NCBI RefSeq assembly: GCF_002549795.1
Contig: NZ_CP021435.1
Location: forward strand, 2,666,001-2,730,000
Source: Halomonas beimenensis
Lineage (GTDB): Bacteria; Pseudomonadota; Gammaproteobacteria; Pseudomonadales; Halomonadaceae
Length of the DNA stretch: 64,000 bases
Reading direction: 5' to 3'
Both the position numbers and the translations under genes were made by a program. Positions 17,958 to 26,327 of this stretch are shown in pieces. Every line of letters begins with the position of its first letter. Positions within the stretch are counted from its first letter, which is position 1. The notes beneath the pieces were generated by a model. It was given only the letters and a program-made list of their open reading frames with translations, was not told the origin of the DNA and did no database searches.

Positions 17958-18572
17958 CTACTCGCCTGTGCCGATCCCGGTGGCCCGCATGTAGTCGGCC
18001 AGGCGCCGCGCCTCGGGGTCGGGGGACTCGGCGAGGGCGGCATGGACACCGCGCTGATCCTCCGGGCGGCGATGCTGGCCCAGCTTGTGCTTGCCCTCGA
18101 GCGCGGTAAGCTCGATCCGGAACCCCACCACCGCCGCGAGCAGGCGGGTCTCGAAGTCCGGGGGCAGGCGCTCGCGATCCTCGAGCAAGGCAGGCTCGTG
18201 CACCGCCACCAGCTCACGCACCGCCTCGCGGGTGCCGGCCTCGTCCAGCCGCCTTGCCCGGCCTCGGGCATGCACCACGGCGTAGTTCCAGGTCGGCACC
18301 GCCGGCGCCCTGTCGTACCAGGAAGGCGAGACGTAGGCGTGCGGCCCCGCGAACACCACCAGCGCCTCGGCGCCCTCCAGGGCCTGCCAGTGGGGATTGG
18401 CCCGGGCGACGTGACCATAGAGCCGCCCCAGCTCGCCCTCCTCCCGGCGCAGCACGAAGGGCAGATGAGTGGCCTCGAGGTCCGGGGTCACCAGCACCCC
18501 GAAGGAATGGGCGTCGATGAAGGCCTGCACCTCGGCGAGGTCGGCCATGCGCAGATGATCGGGGATGTGCAT
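17958..18572 (-). CDS. PaiB-like FMN-binding negative regulator family protein
   Basis: 204 residues. The N-terminus 'MHIPDHLRMADLAEVQAFIDAHSFG' and 'YVSPSWYDRAPAVPTWNYAVVHARGRA' are hallmark stretches of the PaiB/FMN-binding split-barrel family. In Bacillus, PaiB acts with the acetyltransferase PaiA on sporulation and degradative enzyme genes; in proteobacteria the role is unknown. Its start lies three bases after the stop of a GNAT gene, a paiA-paiB-like order. Confidence 0.85.
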   Translation of the reverse strand: MHIPDHLRMADLAEVQAFIDAHSFGVLVTPDLEATHLPFVLRREEGELGRLYGHVARANPHWQALEGAEALVVFAGPHAYVSPSWYDRAPAVPTWNYAVVHARGRARRLDEAGTREAVRELVAVHEPALLEDRERLPPDFETRLLAAVVGFRIELTALEGKHKLGQHRRPEDQRGVHAALAESPDPEARRLADYMRATGIGTGE

Positions 18573-18575
18573 CGT

Positions 18576-18962
18576 TCACGGTTCCTTGTGGGGCGTCCGG
18601 CATTCCATGCCGACCAGCGGCGGGTCATGCATGACTTCGACGAAGCCGTGGCGTCGATAGAACCGGATGGCCGGGCTGTCGGCGAAGACCCTGAGACGCA
18701 GCGCCCGTGCCCCCTTCTCCCGGGCCAGCGCCCCGGCCCGCTCGAGCGCCCGGCTCCCCAGGCCCTGGCCGCGCCGCCCGACCACCACCTGCAGGTCCTG
18801 CAGATAGCACCGGTCCTCGCCATGATGGAGCCGCAGGTAGCCGACCGGCTCTCCGGCGAGCCACAGCAGGAGGTTCTCTCCGGCGGCCCAGTGGGCGGCG
18901 AAGGCGGCCGGGTCCCAGGCGAGGCCATGCCGACGATAGTCCTGGCCCATGTTGGCCCGCAC
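18576..18962 (-). CDS. GNAT-family N-acetyltransferase, 5' end uncertain
   Basis: 128 residues from a GTG at 18962 (an ATG lies at 18950). The acetyl-CoA motif 'VVGRRGQGLGSRAL' and the C-terminal 'RFYRRHGFVEV' are clear. Upstream, the same frame continues with residues that look like the missing first strand and helix of a GNAT (around 'LRLEPAGLLDRDWAAEL'), but this extension has no ATG, GTG or TTG start before a stop. The only nearby ATG (at about 19022) is one base out of frame. A lost start, a small deletion or a sequencing error is possible. Confidence 0.7.
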   Translation of the reverse strand: MRANMGQDYRRHGLAWDPAAFAAHWAAGENLLLWLAGEPVGYLRLHHGEDRCYLQDLQVVVGRRGQGLGSRALERAGALAREKGARALRLRVFADSPAIRFYRRHGFVEVMHDPPLVGMECRTPHKEP

Positions 18963-19050
18963 CAGTTCGGCGGCCCAGTCCCGGTCCAGGAGGCCGGCCG
19001 GCTCGAGCCGCAGGGACGCATCTTCACGGTAAGGGGTACCACCCAGGGGC

Positions 19051-19896
19051 TTAGCGGCGGGTGGCGGTCAGCCGGTCGCCGACGGCGAGGGTCGCCCCCT
19101 CGCCGTCCAGCAGGATGGCGTTCTGACCGAAGAAGGCGCCCCGCCAGCCCGGCTGGGTGTCCATCTCCACCAACGTCCTGAGGGGCTCCTTGGGCACCGG
19201 AGCGTCGCCAGTGCATTGATCCTGGGTGATGATCTTGCAGCGCTTGCAGGGCTTGCGCAGGCCCAGGCGGAGGCCAGTCTCGCCGGTCAGCGCGTCCCAG
19301 TCGACCTCGGCGAAGGGCTCGGCGCCGTCCACCACGAGGTTGGGGCGGAAGCGGGACATGGGCACGGCCTCCAGTCCCTTGGCGGCGAGTCGGTCGTTGA
19401 GCGCCGACAGCGAGGCCTCGCTGGCCACCAGGAAGGGATAGCCGTCGGGGAAGGCGGTATGGGCCCGCTCCCCGACCTGGAGATGATCGGTCTCGACCTC
19501 GCGGCGACGATCCCCCGGGAAACGCACCAGCCGCAGGCCGCCACCGCGATAGCGGCCCAGCACCTCGGTGAGCCAGCCCGCTGCCGCCTCGCCCTCGTCC
19601 AGGGCCTGGCAAACGTCCTTCCAGACGCGCACCGTGAGGCGCGGCCGGACGTCGCCGGCGAGGGGCACCTCCAGCGGGGCGGCCTGAGGGTGCTCAAGCA
19701 CCAGGGCTTGCTCGGTGAGACGCACCGCCACCCGGGCCATGGCCGGCAGCTCGCGCTGGGTGACGAAACGCAAGTCGTCGTCGACGACCATCCAGTGGCG
19801 GTCGAAGGCCAGCCCGCGGGGGGTGAGGGCCGCCGCCTCGAGGGCAACGCCCTGCAGCGACTTGACCGGGTAGACGTTGAGCTGAGTGATGCGCAT
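19051..19896 (-). CDS. MOSC domain-containing protein (YcbX-like)
   Basis: 281 residues starting 'MRITQLNVYPVKSLQG', the MOSC N-terminal barrel, followed by the MOSC domain with 'RPNLVVDG' and the conserved cysteine in 'KPCKRCKII'. Known relatives (YcbX, mARC) bind molybdenum cofactor and reduce N-hydroxylated compounds. Unlike E. coli YcbX there is no C-terminal ferredoxin domain, so an external electron donor would be needed. The 19896 start is the natural beginning of the conserved domain. Confidence 0.85.
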   Translation of the reverse strand: MRITQLNVYPVKSLQGVALEAAALTPRGLAFDRHWMVVDDDLRFVTQRELPAMARVAVRLTEQALVLEHPQAAPLEVPLAGDVRPRLTVRVWKDVCQALDEGEAAAGWLTEVLGRYRGGGLRLVRFPGDRRREVETDHLQVGERAHTAFPDGYPFLVASEASLSALNDRLAAKGLEAVPMSRFRPNLVVDGAEPFAEVDWDALTGETGLRLGLRKPCKRCKIITQDQCTGDAPVPKEPLRTLVEMDTQPGWRGAFFGQNAILLDGEGATLAVGDRLTATRR

Positions 19897-19948
19897 CCCT
19901 GCCTCCCTGGCGTTGGTGGATACCGCTACTCTATCAATCCCGGAACGC

Positions 19949-20647
19949 TTATGCCTCGGCGAGGGCGGCGGCCACCGCGGCCGCCGCATGCAGGGCCGTG
20001 GTGTCGTAGAGGGGGACCGGGGTATCGGCCTGCTCGACCAGCAGCGCGATCTCGGTGCAGCCGAGGATCACCGCCTCGGCGCCGCGCTCCTGCAGGGCGT
20101 CGATGATCGCGAGGAATTCGGTCCTGGATGCGGCCTCGATGCGCCCCTGGCAGAGCTCCTCGTAGATGACCCGGTGCACCACCTCCCGCTCGTCCGGCTC
20201 GGGCACCAGCACCTCGATACCGAAGCCTTCAGTGAGCCGTGTCTTGTAGAAGGCCTGCTCCATGGTGAAGCGCGTGCCCAGCAGGCCAACCCGGCGCATG
20301 CCGTCCTCGCGCAACCTCTCGGCGGTGGCATCGGCGATGTGCAACAGCGGGATGTCGATGGCCGCCTCGACCTGCGGTGCCACCCTGTGCATCGTGTTGG
20401 TGGCAATCAGCAGCAGGTCCGCCCCCGCCGCCTGCACGCGCCGGGCCGCCTCGGCGAGCCGCTCGCCCGCCTCGTCCCAGCGGTCCTCGCGCTGCAGCGC
20501 CTCGATCTCCGCGAAGTCGACGCTGACCATCGCCACTCGGGCCGAATGCAGCCCGTCCAGCGCCTCCTTCACGCCCTCGTTCAGGGCGCGGTAGTAGCTC
20601 TCCGTGGATTCCCAGCTCATGCCGCCGAGCAGGCCGATGGTCTTCAT
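19949..20647 (-). CDS. aspartate/glutamate racemase family protein
   Basis: 232 residues beginning 'MKTIGLLGGMSWEST', the mark of aspartate racemases. The two catalytic cysteines of the family are expected near 'ATNTMHR' and 'ILGCTEI'; the second is present as Cys, while the first has Thr ('NTMH'), as in the YgeA-type broad-specificity racemases. The Shine-Dalgarno GGAGG precedes the ATG. It interconverts amino-acid enantiomers, substrate uncertain. Confidence 0.85.
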   Translation of the reverse strand: MKTIGLLGGMSWESTESYYRALNEGVKEALDGLHSARVAMVSVDFAEIEALQREDRWDEAGERLAEAARRVQAAGADLLLIATNTMHRVAPQVEAAIDIPLLHIADATAERLREDGMRRVGLLGTRFTMEQAFYKTRLTEGFGIEVLVPEPDEREVVHRVIYEELCQGRIEAASRTEFLAIIDALQERGAEAVILGCTEIALLVEQADTPVPLYDTTALHAAAAVAAALAEA

Positions 20648-20738
20648 GGTCACCTCCGTGTGGTTATGCGTCCTTGCCGATGGCCTCACCTCTCGACGAT
20701 GACACGCACCCGGCCTCGAGGGAACCGCCGGGCTCGCG

Positions 20739-21452
20739 TCAGCCGGTGCCCCCGGGCCGATAGGGCGAGCGCTGCGGCCGCACCGTCAGCTCGGTCACAC
20801 AGGCCTGGGGCGAGAGAGCCAGCGCCATGGCCACCGTCTCGGCGATATCAGCCACCCGGATCATCTTCGCCGGATCCAGCCGGTCCGAGGCGGTGAGCCG
20901 GGAGTGGACGAAGCCGGGATGGATCAGGGTGACGCCGACCCCGCTCTCGCGTACCTCCTCGAACAGTGCCTTGGCGAAGCCCTCCAGGCCATGGCGCGCG
21001 GCGCAATGGGCGGCCATGCGCGCCACCCCCATCTTGGCGTACATGCCGCAGACGAACAGATAGGCGCCCTGGGTGGCCTGCAGCGAGGCCAGGGTGTGCG
21101 CCGCCAGTTGCATGGGCGCATGCAGCGCGGTGGCCAGGGTACGCTCCCACTCGGCGATCGCTTCGGGGCCGGTCGCGACGGAGCGCCCGCCGCCGGCGGA
21201 CCAGATCACCGCCTGGAGCGGCCCCGCCTCACGGGCCCAGGCCGCCAGCGCCGCCACCTGACTCATGTCGTCGAGCTCCGCCTCGAAGGTTTGCCCCTCG
21301 CCGCCCGCCTGGCGCACGGCCTCAAGAGTCTCGTTCAGGGCCATCGACCGGCGCCCCTGCGCCAGGATGTGCCAGCCGTCGGCGGCGAGGCGACCGGCGA
21401 TGCCTCGGCCGATTCCCCCGCTCGCCCCCACGATCAATGCCCGCTTGCCCAT
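20739..21452 (-). CDS. SDR-fold protein lacking the catalytic Tyr-Lys pair
   Basis: 237 residues. The cofactor loop is intact ('LIVGASGGIGRGIAG'). At the place of the catalytic Tyr-x3-Lys the protein has His149-x3-Arg153 ('HCAARHGLEGFAKAL'), and the serine region reads 'VCGMYA', with Cys/Gly instead of Ser; the NAG motif is 'SAG'. It may bind NAD(P) without acting as a normal dehydrogenase. ATG at 21452 has the better spacing from GAGGGGG; an ATG at 21458 is also possible. Confidence 0.8.
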   Translation of the reverse strand: MGKRALIVGASGGIGRGIAGRLAADGWHILAQGRRSMALNETLEAVRQAGGEGQTFEAELDDMSQVAALAAWAREAGPLQAVIWSAGGGRSVATGPEAIAEWERTLATALHAPMQLAAHTLASLQATQGAYLFVCGMYAKMGVARMAAHCAARHGLEGFAKALFEEVRESGVGVTLIHPGFVHSRLTASDRLDPAKMIRVADIAETVAMALALSPQACVTELTVRPQRSPYRPGGTG

Positions 21453-21625
21453 GTTCATGCCCCCTCGTGATCTCCCGGGCGAGTCGCCAGCCCGGGATGG
21501 CAGGAATCGCCCGCTGCCATCAGCATAGTGCCGGAGACGGGGAAGGCAGGGTTTCAAGCGCCCGGCCAAGCCATTAACATGCTTATTTTTTGCCACTTCC
21601 AACGTCGCCTCGAAGGGAAGCGCCC

Positions 21626-22534
21626 ATGACCCCGGCCGATAGCCTCCGCCTGATCCTGCTCTCCTCGCTGTGGGGCATGTCCTTCATCTTCATGCGGGTG
21701 GCGGTGCCGGAATTCGGTCCGGTGCCGCTGATCCTGGTGCGCATGGGCGTCGGCGCCCTGCTGATGGTGCCGCTGCTGCTGGGCCCGACCTACCTGCGAC
21801 TGGCCTGGGAGAACCTGGGCCGGCTGACCCTGCTCGGGCTGGTCAACCACGTGCTGCCCTTCTCGCTGCTGGCCCTGGCCACCACTCGCCTGGAGGCGGG
21901 CTTCACCTCGCTGATCAATGCCACCACGCCGCTGTTCACCGCCCTGCTCGGCGCGCTGTTCTTCGCCACCCCGGTACGGCGACGCCAGTACCTGGGGCTG
22001 GCGCTGGCCTTCCTCGGCGTCTACGTGCTGTCCGCGGACCGGCTGGACTTCGCCCTGGGCGGCGACGGCTGGTTCATCCTGGCGGTCCTAGGTGCCACCT
22101 TCTGCTACGGCATCGCCGGCAACTACTCCAAGACCCGTCTGTCCCATCTGCCGGTACGGGTGCTGGCGGCGGGCAGCTGCGCGATGTCGGCGGTGGTGCT
22201 GCTGATCCCGGGGCTGTGGCTGTGGCCGGAGGCCGCCATCAGCTGGCAGGGCTGGGCCAACGGCCTGGGCCTGGCGGTGTTCAGCACCACCCTGGGCTTC
22301 CTGCTGTTCTTCGGGCTGATCGCCAGCGCCGGGGCCACGGCCACCTCCACCGTCACCTTCCTGGTCCCGGTGAGCGCCCTGCTGTGGGGCTATGTGCTGC
22401 TGGGCGAGACGCTCAGCCTGCAGATCGTCGCCGGCATGGCCATCACCCTGACCGGCACGGCGATCACCACCGGGGTATGGCGACGGCCCCGGACGGCAGC
22501 CGTCGGCCGCAGGGAGCCGCGCCGCCTAGACTGA
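21626..22534 (+). CDS. EamA/DMT family transporter
   Basis: 302 residues with ten predicted membrane helices in two EamA repeats (RhaT/YdcZ-like drug/metabolite transporters). It begins 'MTPADSLRLILLSSLWGMSFIFMRVA' after AAGGGAAG. Likely exports or imports a small metabolite; the family does not allow a substrate call. Divergent from the SDR gene. Confidence 0.88.
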   Translation: MTPADSLRLILLSSLWGMSFIFMRVAVPEFGPVPLILVRMGVGALLMVPLLLGPTYLRLAWENLGRLTLLGLVNHVLPFSLLALATTRLEAGFTSLINATTPLFTALLGALFFATPVRRRQYLGLALAFLGVYVLSADRLDFALGGDGWFILAVLGATFCYGIAGNYSKTRLSHLPVRVLAAGSCAMSAVVLLIPGLWLWPEAAISWQGWANGLGLAVFSTTLGFLLFFGLIASAGATATSTVTFLVPVSALLWGYVLLGETLSLQIVAGMAITLTGTAITTGVWRRPRTAAVGRREPRRLD

Positions 22535-22566
22535 GGCCGAGGCCCACCGTTTCCCAGGATCGCCCC

Positions 22567-23343
22567 ATGGCCGAGGCCCGTTTCCGCTTCCACGACGAGC
22601 TGAACGACTTCCTGCCTGCCGAGCGGCGGCATCGCGCCTTGGCCTATGAGGTGGATCGCCGGGCCGCGATCAAGGACGTCATCGAGGCCCTCGGGGTGCC
22701 TCACCCGGAGGTGGACGTCATCCTGGTGGACGGCGCCTCCGTGGGCTTCGACTATCACCTCCGCGGCGGCGACGAGGTGCACGTCTATCCTCCCGGCGCG
22801 CCCCTTCCGCTGGCGCCCCCCCGCCACCTGCGCCCGCCCCTGCCCCGGCCGCGGCGTTTCCTGCTCGACGTCCACCTGGGCCGGCTGGCCCGCTACCTGC
22901 GCCTGCTGGGGATCGACTGCCACTACCGCAACCACGCCGGCGACGCCGAGCTGGCCGCCCGGGCCGAGACGGAGGGACGCATACTGCTGACCAGGGACCG
23001 CAACCTGCTCAAGCGCAAGCGCATCGCCCTGGGGCGCTTCGTGCGCGCCGACGATCCCTTCGACCAGCTGGAGGAGGTCGCCCGCGCCTTCGACCTGCGG
23101 GACGAGCTCGCTCCCTTCACCCGCTGCACCCGGTGCAACGGCCGGCTCGTGCCGGTCCACAAGGCCGACGTGGATCACCGCCTGGAACCGCTGACGCGGC
23201 GCTACGTGGACGACTTCCTGCAATGCGACCGCTGCGGCCAGGTCTACTGGCACGGCAGCCACGTGTCCCGCATGGAGGCCCTGGTCGAGCGCCTCAAGCG
23301 GCGACTTGAATTCCCCGCTCCCGACCGCAAGGGTGACAGGTAG
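22567..23343 (+). CDS. Mut7-C RNase domain protein with N-terminal ubiquitin-like (MoaD-type) domain
   Basis: 258 residues. An N-terminal beta-grasp domain (about 1-80, 'VDVILVDGASVGFDYHLRGGDEV') is followed by a PIN-like Mut7-C domain with acidic residues in 'RFLLDVHLGRLARYLRLLGID' and 'ILLTRDRNLL', then a zinc ribbon with two CxxC pairs ('CTRC' and 'CDRC'). Proposed as an RNA-cleaving enzyme; experimental role unknown. Lies 32 bases after the EamA gene. Confidence 0.85.
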   Translation: MAEARFRFHDELNDFLPAERRHRALAYEVDRRAAIKDVIEALGVPHPEVDVILVDGASVGFDYHLRGGDEVHVYPPGAPLPLAPPRHLRPPLPRPRRFLLDVHLGRLARYLRLLGIDCHYRNHAGDAELAARAETEGRILLTRDRNLLKRKRIALGRFVRADDPFDQLEEVARAFDLRDELAPFTRCTRCNGRLVPVHKADVDHRLEPLTRRYVDDFLQCDRCGQVYWHGSHVSRMEALVERLKRRLEFPAPDRKGDR

Positions 23344-23428
23344 CCCGTCTCTCAGGGAGCGAGACGGCCATCCTTGCTCGACGGGGAGCGCCGGGACGCG
23401 CGCATCACGTCACAGCCCCCGTCGCCAG

Positions 23429-23445
23429 GGCCTGCTTCGCAGGCC
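23429..23445 (+). promoter_or_regulatory. hairpin abutting the ectD Shine-Dalgarno
   Basis: GGCCTGC (23429-23435) and GCAGGCC (23439-23445) form a seven-base perfect stem with a TTC loop. It ends directly before AGGAGG (23446-23451), the ectD ribosome-binding site, so it could influence ribosome access. A weaker seven-base hairpin at 23345-23367 follows the Mut7-C gene. Confidence 0.45.
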
Positions 23446-23459
23446 AGGAGGCAATCTCG

Positions 23460-24410
23460 ATGAGTGATCGCCAGGATCCCTACCCCAGCCGGCTCAAGAC
23501 ACACGAGGCGCCTTTCCTCCGCGCCGAGCCCATCGTCCACTCGCGCAACCAGAGGCGCTGGGAGGGCCCGCTGGACGAGGTGGCCCTGTCGCGCTACGAG
23601 CGCGACGGCTTCCTGTGGTTCAACGGGTTCTTCTCCCGGGACATCACCGAGCCCTTCTTCGAGGAACTGCGTCAGATGGCCCGGGACGATGCCCTGATGC
23701 GCTCCGAGCGGGTCATCCAGGACCCCCACAGCGGCGCCATTCGCTCGGTGTTCGGCATGCATGAACTCTCCGAGCGTTTCGACCGCCTGACCCGGGATCC
23801 GCGCATCCTCGGCATGGTGCGTCAGCTGCTGGGCAGCGAGGTGTATATCCATCAGTCCCGGATCAACGACAAGTTCGGTTTTCAAGGCAGCGGGTTCGAC
23901 TGGCACTCGGACTTCGAGACGTGGCACGCCGAGGACGGCATGCCCCGCATGCGGGCGGTAAGCGCCTCGCTGATGCTCACCGAGAACGACGAGTTCAACG
24001 GTCCGCTGATGCTGATACCCGGCTCGCACCGCTACTTCGTGCCCTGCGTGGGCGAGACGCCGGAGATGAACTGGAAAGAGTCGCTCAAGGCCCAGCGCAT
24101 CGGGGTGCCGGACCGCCAGGCCCTCGCCCGGCTTGCCGAGCATGGCGGCATCCAGGCCCCCAAGGGGCCGGCGGGATCGCTGCTGCTGTTCGAGTGCAAC
24201 ACCCTGCACGCCTCGAACGAGAACATGTCGCCCTGGCCGCGCTCCAACCTCTTCTTCGTCTACAACAGTGTGGACAACACCCTGGAGGACCCCTACGCGG
24301 CGCCCATGCGGCGGCCCGAGTTCCTGGGGGCCCGGGAAAACACCGTCGAGCTGACCATGCACGACGCCTTCCCCGAACTGGCGGGACAGGGGGTCGCGCC
24401 CCTGTCCTGA
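23460..24410 (+). CDS. ectD: ectoine hydroxylase
   Basis: 316 residues of the phytanoyl-CoA dioxygenase fold with the EctD signature 'FDWHSDFETWHAEDGMP'. Iron ligands by position are His149, Asp151 and His250 ('CNTLHAS'), matching the Virgibacillus EctD pattern. The enzyme converts ectoine to 5-hydroxyectoine using O2 and 2-oxoglutarate. AGGAGG lies eight bases before the ATG. The ectABC genes are not adjacent, as is common in Halomonas. It marks the organism as an ectoine-producing halophile. Confidence 0.93.
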   Translation: MSDRQDPYPSRLKTHEAPFLRAEPIVHSRNQRRWEGPLDEVALSRYERDGFLWFNGFFSRDITEPFFEELRQMARDDALMRSERVIQDPHSGAIRSVFGMHELSERFDRLTRDPRILGMVRQLLGSEVYIHQSRINDKFGFQGSGFDWHSDFETWHAEDGMPRMRAVSASLMLTENDEFNGPLMLIPGSHRYFVPCVGETPEMNWKESLKAQRIGVPDRQALARLAEHGGIQAPKGPAGSLLLFECNTLHASNENMSPWPRSNLFFVYNSVDNTLEDPYAAPMRRPEFLGARENTVELTMHDAFPELAGQGVAPLS

Positions 24411-24429
24411 CCCCCGGGCGGATACGCAA

Positions 24430-24457
24430 GCGGCCGTGGTGTCGCCACCACGGCCGC
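24430..24457. terminator. hairpin between convergent ectD and enoyl-CoA hydratase genes
   Basis: Twelve-base perfect stem GCGGCCGTGGTG/CACCACGGCCGC with a TCGC loop, located between two convergent genes. There is no long T run on either strand, but the position suggests a bidirectional terminator. Confidence 0.7.
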
Positions 24458-24481
24458 CGCTTCCACTCCGGCTCGGCCGGC

Positions 24482-25255
24482 TCAGAAGTTCGGCTTGCGC
24501 TTCTCGACGAAGGCGGACATGCCCTCGGTCTGCTCCTCGCCGGCGAAGCACAGCGCGAACAGGCTGGTCTCCAGCGCGAGCGCGCTGTCCAGGTCCTGGT
24601 CCATGCCGTCATGAACCGCCTGCTTGGCCGCGCGCACCGACTTCGGGCCGTTGCCGCCCAGTTGCTTGGTGAGCTCGGCCACGTAGTCCTCTAGCTCGGC
24701 CTGGGGCATCACCCGGTTGACCAGGCCGATGCGCAGCGCCTCACTGGCGTCGATCTTGCGGCCGGTGGTGACCAGGTCCAGGGCCATGGCCGGGCCGACA
24801 CGGCGCGGCAGGCGCTGGGTGCCGCCGAAGCCGGGAATCACGCCGAGCAGCACCTCCGGCTGGCCGAAGACGGCGTTGTCGCTGGCCACCGCCCAGTCGC
24901 AGGCCAGCGCCAGCTCGCAGCCACCGCCCAGGCAGAAGCCGTTGACCAACGCGACCACCGGCACCGGCAGGGTCTCCAGCCGCTTGATGGTGCGCAGCGC
25001 CTGGCCGGCGAACTCGCGAGCCTGCTCGGGGGTCTTGTCGCGCATCTCGGTGATGTCGGCACCGGCGACGAAGGCCTTCTCCCCGGCGCCGGTGATCAGC
25101 ACGGCGCGCAGGTCGTCATGGGTCTCGAGCCCGTCCAGGATCGAGCCCAGCTTGTCGATGACCTCGCTGTTCAGGGCGTTGAGCGCCTTGGGCCGGTTGA
25201 TGGTCAGGCGGACGACGCCGGCGTTGTCCTGCACCTCGATCAGCTGCTCGCTCAT
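24482..25255 (-). CDS. enoyl-CoA hydratase/isomerase family protein
   Basis: 257 residues, crotonase fold. The oxyanion-hole stretches 'KAFVAGADITEM' and 'NGFCLGGGCELALACD' are present, and the two catalytic Glu positions of hydratases are found in 'CELA' and 'PEVLLGVIPGFGGTQRL'. It hydrates 2-enoyl-CoA. The ATG at 25255 follows GAGGAG. Last gene of a same-strand cluster with 3-hydroxyacyl-CoA dehydrogenase, acyl-CoA ligase and acyl-CoA dehydrogenase. Confidence 0.9.
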   Translation of the reverse strand: MSEQLIEVQDNAGVVRLTINRPKALNALNSEVIDKLGSILDGLETHDDLRAVLITGAGEKAFVAGADITEMRDKTPEQAREFAGQALRTIKRLETLPVPVVALVNGFCLGGGCELALACDWAVASDNAVFGQPEVLLGVIPGFGGTQRLPRRVGPAMALDLVTTGRKIDASEALRIGLVNRVMPQAELEDYVAELTKQLGGNGPKSVRAAKQAVHDGMDQDLDSALALETSLFALCFAGEEQTEGMSAFVEKRKPNF

Positions 25256-25342
25256 GATGGCTCCTCGTGATGGAAAGTGACGACGATGCGCCCTCACCCT
25301 AGCGAACGCTAGGTTGGTCGGCAATCCCGCCTTTTGTCGAGC

Positions 25343-26191
25343 TCACGAATAGGCATGGAAACCGCGCCCGGACTTGCGTCCCAGGTAGCCCGCATCGACC
25401 ATGCGGCGAAGCAGCGGACAGGGCCGGTACTTGGGGTCGCCGAAGCCTTCCTGCAGCACCTCCATGATCGCCAGGCAGACGTCCAGGCCGATCAGGTCGG
25501 CGAGCGCCAGCGGGCCCATGGGATGGGCCGCCCCCAGCTTCATGGCCCGGTCCACGGCCTCGGGGGTGGCCGCGCCCTCCTGCACCAGGAAGGCCGCCTC
25601 GTTGATCATCGGCACCAGCAGGCGATTGACGGCGAAGCCCGGGGAGTCCCCCACCCGCACGGCGGTCTTGCCCAGGGCCTCGGCCAGCGCCTCGATGCGT
25701 GCCACGGTGTCGTCGCTGGTCTGCTCGGCGCGGATCACCTCGACCAGCTTGAGCACCGGCACGGGATTGAAGAAATGCATGCCGACCACCCGCTCCGGGC
25801 GCTCGGCGACCGCGGCGAGGCGAGTCAGCGACAGCGAGGAGGTGTTGGAGGCCAGGATGGCGTCCTCGCTCAGGCGGCTCAGGTCGCGGAAGAGCCGCTC
25901 CTTGAGCTCGGGCTGCTCCGGGGCGGCCTCGATGACCACCGCGCAGTCGGCCAGGTCCTCCAGCGCCGTGGTGGCGGCCAGTCGCTCCAGGGCCGCATCC
26001 CGGTCGCCCTCGCTCATCTTCTCCTTGGCCACGAGCTTGCCCAGGCCCTTGTCGATGGCCCCCCGGGCGCGCTCCAGGGCGTCCTCGGCCATGTCGTACA
26101 GCCGCACCGGAAAACCGCTCGTCGCCAGCACCTGGGCGATGCCCTGCCCCATGGTGCCGGCGCCCACCACGCCGATCGGTCGTTGACTCAT
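25343..26191 (-). CDS. 3-hydroxybutyryl-CoA dehydrogenase family protein
   Basis: 282 residues. The Rossmann motif 'IGVVGAGTMGQGIAQV' and the family stretches 'VVGMHFFNPVPVLKLVEV' (with the catalytic His) and 'GFAVNRLLVPMINEAAFL' identify an NAD-dependent 3-hydroxyacyl-CoA dehydrogenase of the PaaH/Hbd group. It oxidises 3-hydroxyacyl-CoA after the hydratase step encoded downstream. Confidence 0.92.
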   Translation of the reverse strand: MSQRPIGVVGAGTMGQGIAQVLATSGFPVRLYDMAEDALERARGAIDKGLGKLVAKEKMSEGDRDAALERLAATTALEDLADCAVVIEAAPEQPELKERLFRDLSRLSEDAILASNTSSLSLTRLAAVAERPERVVGMHFFNPVPVLKLVEVIRAEQTSDDTVARIEALAEALGKTAVRVGDSPGFAVNRLLVPMINEAAFLVQEGAATPEAVDRAMKLGAAHPMGPLALADLIGLDVCLAIMEVLQEGFGDPKYRPCPLLRRMVDAGYLGRKSGRGFHAYS

Positions 26192-26327
26192 TGCTGCTCT
26201 CTCCTTCGCTTGGGTTGACGGCTGGGGCGCCGCCCTCCGACGGCGCCCGGGCAAGAGGCCCTGCCGGAAAAGCGTCTGCGCTCGTCGACTCCTCGGGCAA
26301 GGCCCGGGGGCATGTTGCCGTCCCAGC

